A DNA stretch of 64,000 nt from positions 436,501 through 500,500 of the forward strand of contig OX359200.1 of the NCBI GenBank assembly GCA_947172415.1, given 5' to 3'. Position 1 is the first letter of the stretch. Each line of letters starts with the position of its first letter. Made by a program: the position numbers and the translations under genes. The notes beneath the pieces are model-generated. The model had not been told where the DNA came from and ran no database searches. It was given only the letters and a program-made list of their open reading frames with translations. Source of the stretch: Chondrosia reniformis. Lineage: Eukaryota; Porifera; Demospongiae; Chondrillida; Chondrillidae. Below, piece after piece: positions 22,941 to 35,800 of this stretch.

Positions 22941-25900
22941 TTAAGTGCAGACACTTAAACAATTCTTAAAAGCATGTTTATCAATTCTTCTCAACATGGC
23001 TTTTAGTTGTTGACCAGGCCCACATTCAATTAAGATGGTCTCTGGGAAATCTCTGAGTATATTTCTGATACTCCCATTCCACTGAACAGGGCTTGTAAGT
23101 TGCTTTGCCAAGAGAATATGCATCTTCTTTACAGAAGTATGCTTCTCACCAGTGACATTCGAATAAACAGTACATTTTGGCAAATGAAGGTTGCTAGAAG
23201 AGAGATGTTTTACAAGTTCTACTGTTGCTCCTGACATTAGAGGAGAATGGAAAGCACCCGACACCTTCAGGCTCTTTACACTATGAGCTTTCGCTTCCAG
23301 AGCCATTTTGTGCAACGTACACACAGTTTCCCTGTCCCCTGACACTGTAAAGCCATTCTCAAACAGAAAACTTGCTATGGAGACACTACCTCCACTGGCC
23401 TCCACTGCTTTCTGACAAAGTTCCTTGAGAGGTGACTCTTCCAGTCCAACTACAGTGGACATTGCCCCAGCAGTGACTTGACTGGCGTGTTGCATCACCT
23501 CTGCTCTCCTCCTTACTAAGGCTATACCTAAGGGACCAAATGATTGCATCATAACTATATAACAACTTCATATTCACAAAACATCTCTTCCTTAATATAG
23601 GGCAGCCATCTTTTTTCAGCCCTCCCTACACTACTGTTCTCTCAATTCATCAACAAGACTTGTTCAAATGGTGATGTAATAAGGCATTTACCCAAGTAGT
23701 TGTGAAGGTTGTTAGGTATACAGGACAACAATTGGTCCATACCAACAGGGCCCTTGCATAAACAAGTGGGATAGGGGGCGGTCCTTGCTGACCTTGCACA
23801 TCCAAATATAGTAACTGGCAAATCGCAAGCAGTGACCACACATGATTCAAAGATAAATGTCAAAGTGTTCAGACTAAACAATCTTACACCAGTGGGGCCA
23901 TCTCGCTTTGAATGCCTAGCGCTCTATTAAACAACATACATTTAATACTATGACAAGGTGACAGGCTCGCACTCCTGTAGGTTAGCCAGCATATGTGACT
24001 GTTTGCCACATGAACTGAAGCTTGGTAAATAGTGGAGAGGTCGAGAAGTGTTCAATGGCAAGTTGACATCATACTGTGAACTGGCTTCTAGACATTTCAT
24101 TGGCTCAATGGAATATTAACAGAAGCCTTCAAATCTGTTTGACTGAATGATATAAAGGATAATTCATGACATTATCACTAAGACTGCTATATATAAATCA
24201 ATTCACAAGTCTTTCTTACATGAGATGTTGACTAATGAATTTGCTTGCTTTATCAAGTATATTAGGCGGCGGTGATTGCATTAAAAAAATCTATTTAACC
24301 ATTTGAAGTACTATGCCTATTTACTGAAGTAAGTCCTCACAGGTATGAAGCCATAAAAATGAAATACTTCTTAATTGAAAAAAATGAAGTGACATAAAAT
24401 GATGTCATAGACGCAATTCAAAATGGTTGACTGGTTTGCTATTGCTATGTATCTATATATCAAAACATTCATAAATAAAATGCTACTTTCTCACCTTCTT
24501 CAAAAGACAGAGCTTCTGAGTGCATTAGTGCTGTATATTCTCCCACACTGAAACCAGCAGCTGAAGAACACTTCTTAACTGCCTACAAATGAAAGACAAC
24601 ATAGTACTATACATTCACCTTTCAGTCTGATATCAATATTCCACAAACACGTGAGAGTACTGTAATGTGCATGCTTAAACCATTTCTTTAAGTTGTCTAT
24701 ATAAACATGCTAAGTGATAGGCAAACCACAACTTGAAAATTACAACTATCACATGACATATAATGAAGTACTACACACAACTAGGACATATAAATAGTAC
24801 ATACACCTACTACATATAACTAGTACATACAGTTTTTCCAAATAATTATAAATAGTACATACAACTAGTACATATAACTAGAATCTACTACATACAACTA
24901 GTACCTTCCTAGCACCTAGTATAACTAGTTCAAGAACCTACCACTTGTACATACAACTAGTACATACAACTAGAAGATACAACCAGTACATAGCTAGTAC
25001 ATACAACTAGTAAATACATACAACTAGTACATACAAATAGTACCTACAACTAGTACTTGCAACTAGTAAATATAACTAGTACTAGTCCATACAACTAGGA
25101 CATACAACTAGGACTTATGCTTCAAAACTTGTATACCTATATTGCTTTTCTCTTTTATTTGATGTCAGAAATGTTGCATATGTTTTAGATTACTTTCTTA
25201 TCTTTTCTCTAGAAATTGTGTCAGATAATGAAAAACCGTCAGCTACTAGAATTTCCCTATGATTTAATCAGAAGGTGAAAGCTAGCTGGTCCAGATTACA
25301 TATTCCTAAGTGGCAGGGGCTGAGGGTGGGGACTAAATGCAGGGGAATAATGATATGATGTCCCTCCTATATAGGATATTGCAGCAAATTTATTGTTTTG
25401 TATATATACCAATTAAACACATACAGTCATTGAATTGATACACCACTTCTGAACTCAGTGCTTGCATGCATGTGGCTGTCTGGGAAGTGCAGCCTGGTAG
25501 CCTAAGTGGTGACGGCTTAATGCACCTAGGCAGTCTGGGCTATGTACCTGGGTGGACGGACTGGTAGCTTTAAGTGGTGATGGTTTATATGTGTCCAGGC
25601 TATAGCTCTGTGCCCCTTAACCTCTTTTGGTTTGCATTTTACATAGTTAATGCATGGGCACTTTAATAATAATAATAATTATATTCATTGGTCTCTTACA
25701 ACAACATTCCATCTCGGCTGGAACCATCAGGTCTGTTTAGGTCAGATGGGAAAAGACCTGATGGTGTAGCCATCAATCCTTGGACAAAAGGCCGCATTCT
25801 TATATGGAATGCTACACTATTGCTTCATCTTATGTGGAAGAGGCAATCTATATAGGATGTTGGTTCAGTGGATGCCTTGCTGAAAGTAGGAATAGAATGA

Positions 25901-26843
25901 ACTTTTGACCATCCATGAATTTGCTCCACAATGGAATCAGTGTCATAGCCTCAATTGAGCGTTACTGTCTCAAGACTGACCAGTGGACCACAGTGACAGT
26001 GATGCCACCACAGTGACAGTGATGCCACCACAGTGACAGTGATACCGACACAGTGACAGTGATGCCACCACAGTGACAGTGATGCCACCACAGTGACAGT
26101 GATGCCACCACAGTGATAGTGATGCCGACACAGTGACAGTGATGCCACCACAGTGACAGTGATACCGACACAGTGACAGTGATGCCGACACAGTGACAGT
26201 GATGCCGACACAGTGACAGTGATGCCACCACAGTGACAGTGATGCCGACACAGTGACAGTGATGCCACCACAGTGACAGTGATGCCGACACAGTAGCAGC
26301 TGAGACAACTGGCATGCTTGGACCAGAAACCATAATGTGTCTTCCTGAGTGACCACAGGGAGGACATGGGCCACTTCCATCTTATCCAGCAGCTACAGTC
26401 GCCACCCAGAAGGGCAGTCTCTATGACGTCATCAAGTAAATATGGAGGCGAAATAGGGGTCTGGAATAAGCGAGACTAGGGCATTATGTCAACAATGAAC
26501 TAGTTTTATTATTTCATGTTGTATTAATTAATAATAATATCCAAATGTAACAAACCTCAGGGAAATCAATCTTCAGCTTTTCTACTGCCGCCAAAGAGGC
26601 TAATACTACAGCCGGCTGACAGTAGACAGTTTCAGTTAGCCTGTCCTCGGGTCCCTCCAGACATAACTGCAGTATATTAAACTGGAGAATCTCGGACGCC
26701 TTTTCAAAGAGATCTCGAACCGGTTGCAACGAGACGAGGTTTTTACACATACCCACATAATGACTACCTTGTCCGGGGAAAAGAAGCGAATAGCTCAAAT
26801 GTCGTCTGCTAATAAAGCTAGTGATCGTGTTGAAGATCTGCAT
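22941..26843 (-). CDS. MCAT: Mitochondrial malonyl-CoA:ACP transacylase
   Basis: Three exons: 26843-26556, 24582-24495, 23527-22941; 963 nt, 320 residues with matching phases. The start [19 protein letters not shown] looks like a mitochondrial targeting peptide (Arg, Ser, hydrophobic, no acids). Family motifs: [13 protein letters not shown], the nucleophile elbow [12 protein letters not shown] (catalytic Ser, with the GFSVG variant also seen in human MCAT), and [10 protein letters not shown] with the catalytic His. The C-terminal [12 protein letters not shown] is also typical. The enzyme loads malonyl onto the acyl carrier protein in mitochondrial fatty acid synthesis, the pathway that supplies octanoyl for lipoate. 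Intron 1 holds two minisatellites and a partial foldback. It is head to head with ANKRD27, with 38 bp between start codons, and tail to tail with the TRIM-NHL gene. Confidence 0.93.
24780..25110. repeat. Degenerate minisatellite of ACATACAACTAGT
   Basis: About 25 imperfect 13-bp units in intron 1 of MCAT, with units such as ACATATAACTAGT and losses between them. No coding potential. The rest of 25111-25985 holds nothing I can name. Confidence 0.8.
25988..26292. repeat. 20-bp minisatellite, about 15 units
   Basis: Near-perfect units of GATGCCACCACAGTGACAGT with variants GATGCCGACA and GATACCGACA, in intron 1 of MCAT. All three minus frames stay open through it, which is a by-product of the repeat, not a gene. 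Confidence 0.9.
26418..26477. repeat. Half of a foldback element (family at 57134-57249)
   Basis: The phrases GACGTCATCAAGT, TATGGAGGCGA and GGGGTCTGG...CGAGACT match one arm of the foldback next to DHODH. It contains a full TGACGTCA palindrome (CRE-like). It lies about 80 bp inside intron 1 from the first MCAT exon. Confidence 0.5.
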
Positions 26844-26881
26844 CGGGAAAATCCCTTAATCGCTCTCGTATAAAATGGAGG
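26844..26881. promoter_or_regulatory. 38-bp spacer between divergent start codons (MCAT / ANKRD27)
   Basis: The MCAT ATG (26841-26843, minus) and the ANKRD27 ATG (26882, plus) are 38 bp apart. Transcription starts must lie here or inside the opposite gene, so the two 5' UTRs may overlap. An upstream ATG (26876) opens a frame that stops after eight codons, at 26900-26902. Confidence 0.6.
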
Positions 26882-29800
26882 ATGGCGTTTGGAGGATATG
26901 ATGAAGATTTTCACGAGAATCCTTTCTTTAAGACTTTGGTGGAGAAGCAGAGAGCGTTATTCACAAAAGCGGAGGAAAACAGATGGACAGTGAGTGTCTT
27001 GCATTGTACTCTCAGGGAACCTGCCTCTTTAGCAAGCCATACAAGTCGGCGAACCTTTGCAACACAACCGTAATGCTCCACTTCCAATTCGGAGGAGACT
27101 ACCTAGAGTTTGAAGCCTTAAATTTGTCGTACCGTTTTAATTCTTTTGCCTTAATGAGATATGCTAAAATTGTAAATAACTCATATAACACCATATAGTC
27201 CATTGTATTACTGGGAGTTAATTGCACTAAGCTAATTAGATAATCACTGGAAAATACGATGCCGACCAGCCAAGTATCTTAAGGGCTGGGGACCAAAGTT
27301 TTTCTCAGAATCACCTCCAGCCACCATACCTTACGATGTAGTAGTAACAACAGCTAGACCAGACATCGTAGTATTGAGTAGGGATGGTAAGATTAGAATT
27401 GCTGAACTTACTATCTGTACAAACTCTCCAGAGGGCTTAAAGAATGCAAAACTAAGAAAGACTTCCAAGGAAAATTACCTTCAGCTCCTAGGGGACATCG
27501 AGAGGAAAGGGATTAAAGCCACCTATACCACAATTGAAATAGGAGCACTTGGACACTATGCAGGAGACCTCGTCTCACTGCTCTCTACATCCTTCCCAGA
27601 ACTAAACAAAAAGCAATGGAGACATATTCTTGATGAAGCCGCAAAAATTTCCATTGATTGCTTCCAGACCATTTATCTTGGACAGAATCTCCCTCACTGG
27701 TCTTTATGAATAACTATCTTTGAATCAAGCAACACTCTTGCCAGACGAGTATAAATTTTATTGCCATATTTGAGTAGTTTTAATAAATTTTTTATCCTGT
27801 CTGTGTTCGAGATTCATTTATTATTATGAAGAACTCTCACATTTCATCAACCATATAACACTTGTACTGGAAATTTATAATGAAATGTGGTCTTTCAAAA
27901 ACATTTGACAGCCAATTTTCATATTACAGATTTGTGTTCCTCGAGTGGATGTCGTAGAATCGCTGAGACTTAACAAGGCAGACTTTGAGAACCACATTTT
28001 GAGGCCTTTGGAGGGGAACCAAATGAAATCTGTCAATGATAAGGTCTACATTCCCAATACAAATTAGCTACAATTATCAATAATTTAATTGTAATTTTTA
28101 GCTTTGTGATTATATAGATTATTCACATAGTATGGGATAGTATGAAAGCAGTGGTTTGTATTCAACTGATTACAGGTGGTAACCATAGAAACAGATACTT
28201 TACAGACTGGTGATGGATACAAAGACAACAGAACAGTTAGTCTCTTCTTTGTTGTGCGGTATGTTGTATATTTCAGTATATTCCTGTATATTCCTGTATA
28301 CAGGTTCACATTATTCTTGATGAATTGTTTTATAATCAAAAAGAAGAGAGTTACCATATTTGGTGTTTGGATCAGCCTCTAGAAGGGGGCGGGGCTTCAC
28401 AGCAAGCAGTCAATACACTAAGAACATTCAGTGATTGCAGGGACTACCTCTGGCAGAAAGGTTGTGTTTCAAACTTATGTGTAACTACTGTATTGTAGTG
28501 TTTTGAGTTCCTCTACCATCCATCTCTGTCACTAGACACTCAGTCCACGCAGGAGAGTGTGGACGGTCTGGTGGCCTCCCTCTTGTCCCAGAGAGGCTCC
28601 ACTTCCAGAAATTCAGTTGACTTGGTTGACAACACTTACGCCAAATGCCTTCAAATGATCACAAAGAACCCGACCATGGTGAGTGCTGGTGAGAGGAATT
28701 TCACCCTTCATCAGTGTCCCTGGAAATCTTTGTCTTCTTCTTGATCCTTTGTGAGTCCTTGCATGAGTAACACTATAATTGTCTCCCTCCTGCAGCGAAT
28801 GCACTTCCTTCTCGGAGAGACCAAGAAGAGAGTAATGAAGCTGGCTTTGGAGGTGCAGGACTACACATAAATAATCTAACACACCATTCATGCTACATCT
28901 ACTTTAGAGTAAAGGCCTATAGGGAACTAAACATAGTGAGAGCTTACTTGGTGGGTAATATCATGAAGCCTTCTTGGTTATCAAATGCATTGTAGAGTTT
29001 ATAAGACTTCATCAGGGAAATGAAAATGAACATTAATAATTGCAGTTAATCACATTATCTTGTGAAAATGTTGCAAACAATGTTTGGTAAATCAGATAAA
29101 TTTCATTTAAATGCATGCGCTACACACTGTCAATGGTGTAATAGTAAGGATTCTGTTTGGATGTATTCTTAGTCCACTCCAGCCACTGTCCAATCGGTGT
29201 GACTGGTTACCAGGACAACTAGTTTGTATCTAGACTTGGTTACCAAGGCAACTGCATAATAGCTTTGCTATCTTGTTTATCTCTGTCTAGACATATATTA
29301 TGGAGAAGTTACATTCAACTCTGTTCCCTGAACTTTGTCACTCGTCTGCAAGAGAGGTTAGCATTGGGAACTACTGCACTGGTTACTTGTACGTGAAATA
29401 GTTAATGAATGAATGCAGTAAAGTTTTCCTATTTAATAAGGGGACAAGTGGGCATTTGTCCCCCTATAAAATATTTTGTCCCCCTTAAAGAAAGTCAAAT
29501 TGCCCAATAGGAAAAAAATAGGGGATGTCCCCTTAATATTGTATTTAGCCCCACCCTCTTATAAGAGAAACCCTTAATAGTAATAGTGGTGTCGATTGAG
29601 AAAAGAATGGTATTTAAGGTGTGAGAGGGAACATGGTAATTAGAAATGAAAGGCCAAACTGTCCATATATGGGATGGGATAGTGTTGTTCACTTGTTTAT
29701 TGACCGACTGCTAATATTGCTTAGCAAGTTGATCTCACTCCAGAGAGCTGTATCCATCCTTGTAGGACGAGGCTTTCAATAGGGTCACCCGAAATCTTCA

Positions 29801-32800
29801 GGACGTACAGTTGCACCAACTGGGAATTGATAAGGTCTTTGAGTAAGTAGCAATATAGGTACGTATTTATAATCTAATGAAACCCTTTTATTGTTTGTGA
29901 GCGTAGATTAAATTTAAAGGAAGCCAAGGAAATGTTGTCAAAATTAAATAATGTAAGTCAACAGTACATACAACTATGTATATAGGTACATGTATATATA
30001 TCATACGTAACTATAGCAATGTATATTTAAGATGTAAGTATAGCTATGTGTACTGTATGTAAGTATAGCTATATGTACTGTATGTAAGTATAGCTATGTG
30101 TACTGTATGTAAGTATAGCAATGTGTACTGTATGTAAGTATAGCTATGTGTACTGTATGTAAGTATAGCAATGTGTACTGTATGTAAGTATAGCTATGTG
30201 TACTGTATGTAAGTATAGCTATATGTACTGTATGTAAGTATAGCAATGTGTACTGTATGTAAGTATAGCTATGTGTACTGTATGTAAGTATAGCTATGTG
30301 TACTGTATGTAAGTATAGCTATGTGTACTGTATGTAAGTATAGCTATGTGTACTGTATGTAAGTATAGCAATGTGTACTGTATGTAAGTATAGCTATATG
30401 AAAAATCTAAGATACCATTTTCCTACATGCTATATGCCTATTCTGTAAAAAGAGCCTATAGGGGAACTAAACCTAAAGAGAGCTTTAGATGAAGATACAG
30501 GAGTCTTTTCTTCCTTCTTTTCCCTTCTTTCATCTTCTTCTCCACTGGGTCAGACAGCCGTTTCTGGGAATTCCACCCTTCATCAGTGATCCTGGGAGTC
30601 TTTGTCTTTTTCTTTATCTTGATCTTCTGTGAATCCTTGGCTATATGTACTGTATGTAAGTAAGGCTACATGTATTCTCTGCCATGTTAACAAATTAGAT
30701 GTTATCATTTCAGTGGCTTCCATACCAGACGCTATTAGTGCCACTCCACTAAGAAGTGTTGCATGACAAAAGTAGGGCCCTGCCTGGTCAAGCCTTTGCT
30801 ACCTTCTGGTTGTTATTATAACTAATTGGCGCTCCTAACACAACAATAGCTACTGTACATATATTGCATGTGTCTATTACAGGTCTGCACTCCGATGGAG
30901 AAGGTGGCGTGTCTGACTGAAGGATTAGCAATCCTATCAAGAACACCAGCTGATAGTGCCATTGGTCAGTAGTGTAGCAATCAAAACGGTGACCCCTCCC
31001 ATTCACATCTCTGTCCCTCCCCTCCCCTTCCTCATCTGCCCCTCCCCTCCCCTTCCTCATCTGCCCCTCCCCTCCCCTTCCTCATCTGCTCCTCCCCTCC
31101 CCTCCCCTTCTTCCTTTACCCATCCCCTCCCCTCCCCTATCCCTCCTCTATCCTTCCCCTCCCCTCCCCTTCCTCCTGTCCCTACTTCTTGTAGCTGTTG
31201 CAGCAGATGAACTTGTTCCTCTGGCAGTGTTCATCATTCTAAAATCAGATATACCAAACTGGTATGGAACTTGAAATTGTGGTAGCTCTCCATCCTGACT
31301 AGTTAGATGTTTAATTTTGCAGGGTGGCAAATCTAAATTACTTGACCAAGTTTAATCCTTCAAGGGTGATGGAAGACCGAAACAGGTTGGTCCTAATGTG
31401 TTCAATGCAAGGATGGTCAGCTGCCATGCTTACTTGTATGTGTAGGTATTGCCTGACAACATATGAGGTAGCCTTAGAGTATCTTAGAAGTGGAGGATTG
31501 CAAAGTTCTGAAGAAGTTGACAATGTAAGTTTTGTGGTGTACTCTGTATCCTATGTATGGGTACCTTATATCCTATGTATGGGTACCTTATATCCTATGT
31601 ATGGGTACCTTATATACTATGTATGGGTATCTTATATCCTATGTATGGGTACCTTATATCCTATGTATGGGTATCTTATATCCTATGTATGGGTACCTTA
31701 TATCCTATGTATGGGTACCTTATATCCTATGTATGGGTACCTTATATCCTATGTATGGGTACCTTATATCCCATGTATGGGTACCTTATATCCCATGTAT
31801 GGGTACCTTATATCCCATGTATGGGTACCTTATATCCCATGTATGGGTACCTTATATCCCATGTATGGGTACCTTATATCCCATGTATGGGTACCTTATA
31901 TCCCATGTATGGGTACCTTATATCCTATGTATGGGTACCTTATATCCTATGTATGGGTACCTTATATCCTATGTATGGGTACCTTATATTCATTTTTGCA
32001 GGTTAACAAACATCAAGTTAACATGTCACTCTTGGATAGAAGTGACAGTTACAATCCTAGTGAAGATTCTTCAGTAGCAGAATTTTTTGCTGTTAGTATA
32101 GTACAACAACATTAAGTGATCTTCCAACCACCTCTCCTCTCACTACCCAACATTCCTCCCTTCTGCCATATTTAGGCTGTCAGAGACAATGATGAGAAAG
32201 CGGTAGATTCCATTCTCAATGAGAAGAGCAGCAATAACATGTGTCATCCTCTTTGTACCTGCTCCAAGTGTGAGGACAGCATCAAAAGGTACATCTGACC
32301 TGCAGCTGACCAGCATGTGACTTGCATGTGACCAACATGACATCATCCATCATATAGATTGAGCAATGTACCTAGTGCTCGTTCCAGAGATAAATTTGGA
32401 TTGACTGCTCTCCACTATGCAGCCAAGAATGGTAAGAACAATGAATATGTTTACTAAAATATCCAGGACAGTACTGAATGTATTAACACTGGGAACTTAT
32501 TAGGCTCAATAGTGCTGATTGAACTGCTGATTAAACACGGTGCAGTTGTGAATGATCCAGATCATAACGGCCTAACTCCTCTTCATCTTGCATGTCAGAG
32601 AGGTCATCAGATGGCCATTGTGAGTTCTCTATGTACTGTTAAGTAATGCTTTGGCTAGGTAAGAGGACCTCTGACTAAATAAGAGGAACTTTGGCTAGGT
32701 AAGAGGACCTCTGACTAAATAAGAGGAACTTTGGCTAGGTAAGAGGACCTCTGACTAAATAAGAGGAACTTTGGCTAGGTAAGAGGACCTCTGACTAAAG

Positions 32801-35800
32801 AAGAGGAACTTTGGCTAGGTAAGAGGATTTTTGACTATATTTTCTATTTTTCTATAGTTATTTCTGTTGGACAACAAAGCTGATATCAACTCTACTGATA
32901 GCAATCAGAACACACCGCTGCACTTGGCAGCTTCGCATGGACACAACGAGGCGGTCAAAACTCTTCTCTTTAACAACAAGGGTTGCAACATAAATGCTGT
33001 CAACAGTGACGGAAACACTCCTCTTCACAATGCATCCAGATGGGGCTTTGGTAAGCATCTTTCTTGTACGGTCTAACTTCTCTAAACTGAGCCCTTGGTA
33101 ACCAGTGTTCCCTTGGTAACCAGTGTTCCCTTGGTAACCAGTGTTCCCTTTAAAATAAACAATTTTGTGTACTCCCAACTGTATACAAACAATATATAAC
33201 ACTTTAGTAAACCGGAACCTTTGAATTCCAAATACCAAATGAAAATTTATTAAGGTATTAATACCTGTAGAAAGCAGGGCACTTAGTTTAGAGAGAGTTT
33301 TCACCGTCTTTGGAGGGAGTTGATCTTTGCTTAATTGTATTCTGTTGCCCCTTAGCTCCAGTTGTGACGTCACTGCTAACTCAAGGCGCTGATGTGGATA
33401 TTGTTAACAGTAACAACCGTACTGCACTGGACATTGCTCACAGTAGAGTAAGAGATATTATTCTGAAGAAGATTCAAGACAAATCCTTACTAGGGGGAAG
33501 TAGGGAATTACTACAATTAGTAAGACACATGACGCTGCCAATTAGTACAACAAATGTTGTTTTGAATTTAATATTGTCTGCTCTCTGTATATTTATATAT
33601 TAACTGCGTGATTATGATTATAGATTATAGATTATATGTAAGTATATGTGTATTTGAACTTCAGGAGCATCGTAAGCATTCCAGGCAGAGAAAAGGGGAT
33701 CGGGAAGTAAGACCCTGTTAATTATCCTTTACTAGTCCTGATTGCCATGGTAACACGCCTGCCCCTGTTTCTATAGGTGAATAAGCTTCTAAAGGCAGCT
33801 GAGTCAGGCGATGTTGGTCTGGTTCGATTTCTTCTTGAAGGTAACCTTTCCCCTTCAAAAGAACCGCCACAACTCTGTCACCCAGTCTGTCAGTGCCCAA
33901 AGTGTGCTCCCTACACCAAGGTTAGTAGAGATGGAGAGAGGCAGAGATGAGGTGATAAGTGTTAGGTCCGTCAATTGTGCTAATTGATCAATCTTTCTAC
34001 ATATGGTGTGCAACCCTGGGGCAGCCATTTTGTTATCTGTCAGGAGATGCTAATGTATGGTCAGATTATTGTGCCTCATCACTTAAGAAAACAGAACTTT
34101 CCTACTTTGCCAAGCAATCATCTGTGTTCATGTTAATGTCTTAAGTCTTTTGTATCTGTGTGTACCTACGTATGTATGCAGGCCGTACTCAGTGCTAATT
34201 CTCATGACAGTGAGGGATTTACCCCTCTGCACAAGGCTAGTCTCCATGGTCACACCAAGATTGTGGAGGAGCTGATCAAGTTTGGAGCAAATGTGGACTC
34301 GCTGACCAGCAGAGCACAGCACACTCCACTACACTATGCCTGCATCTACCACCACAATGAGGCAAGTGAATGTCCTCCATATATAGCACTCCTGGACAAC
34401 TATGGATGAGGATGGCCAATCTCATCTAGGCCAGACCATTAAATGTCATCCATTTTTTATTTTATGATGCAATCTGGTTGATGACATAGGCCCTGGACAG
34501 AGTTGTGTCTTGTCCACTACAGTGGTCTAGGCAGTGATATTATTTTCACTATTGCTATCAGCAATTCTCCATGTAATCTTAATGGTGTAGTATGATGGCC
34601 TCACTGTCTGTAGTTATTTGTGACTAAGTGACCGTGTGTGTGCTAGAGATATGTGCTTCTGAGTATCAATCCCCAATCATTATGTAATAATGACCTCACT
34701 CTTTGTGTAAGGTGGTGAATGTCTTGCTGGAACATGGAGCTAACCTAAACTTGACTGACAACAGTGGAGCCACTCCTCTTCACACCTGCTGCACCAGTGG
34801 AAACATCTCGGCCGCCAGAGAACTTCTAAAGGTAGTCCTAAAGATACTATAACTACTAAAGGAAAATGGTATTATTAATGAATAATGTTGCCTGGCAACC
34901 ACTTTATATGTATTAAAATAACTTGAATACTTGTTCTCCATGGTTACAATGACTCATGCCTGCTCCTCCCCCACCCCACCCCATTTCTCTGTATTTTGAG
35001 GCATACGTTCACCTCTACTCTTTGTTTTATTCTTCTGATGTAGCATAATGTTAATGTGAATGCACGGGATTCCAAGGGAAATACCCCTTTGCATCAGGCA
35101 GCCAAGTAATATACCCCATAGTCGCTTAGCGGGTTGGGTTGGGTCTACATATTTGTGTCTGTGTGCTGTGTTTAGGTGGGATACAATTGAACTGGTGAAG
35201 GAGCTGATGAGGCATGATGTTGACTCCAAGATTAGAAACGAGGATGACTTACAGGCTGTAGATCTTGCTAAAGTAGGCAGTCATAAAATTTACAGATTGA
35301 GCAACAATTTTGTACATAAATCATTACAATTACATTTAAACATAACCAGAAATGATTAAAGCAGGGACCATCCCTTATATCAATATCAATCTTGTCATAC
35401 TAATTCTAGCTTGTGAGTGTATATCTCTCTATATAGTGTTAATGTTATAGGACTGGTGTTCAATGCTATAAAAATATGATACATTTGTAAATGTTTATCA
35501 GAACAATTCACAATGGCTTTTGAATTGTTAAAAGTGGATTGTTTTGTTTTGACTTACTTATACTTCAATAAATGTTTGAATATTTTATAGTTTCTTACAA
35601 AAGGTAGACCATGCATGCATCCTTTGGTAACTGAGACAGAGCTACACTTCTCTGTGGCTGTCCACATACCCCCTACTTTAAATTGTCACCTTTCTCATGC
35701 AGAGTTTACATGTTTCATCTCTAACAACTCAGGATGCTGCTGTGAGAGATGTCCTCGGTGGCAGGTTGCACACAGGTACCTCTGGACTACTAACGGATCA

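Noticed and set aside
25951-26380. Three long overlapping minus-strand frames rich in HHCHC
   Set aside because: They exist only because the 20-bp minisatellite has no stop in any minus frame; the Cys/His pattern is not a zinc-finger spacing.
31324-32115. 263-codon frame with repeated GTLYPMYGYL
   Set aside because: It reads a real ANKRD27 exon in part and then the 22-bp intronic minisatellite; the flanking exons join cleanly without it.
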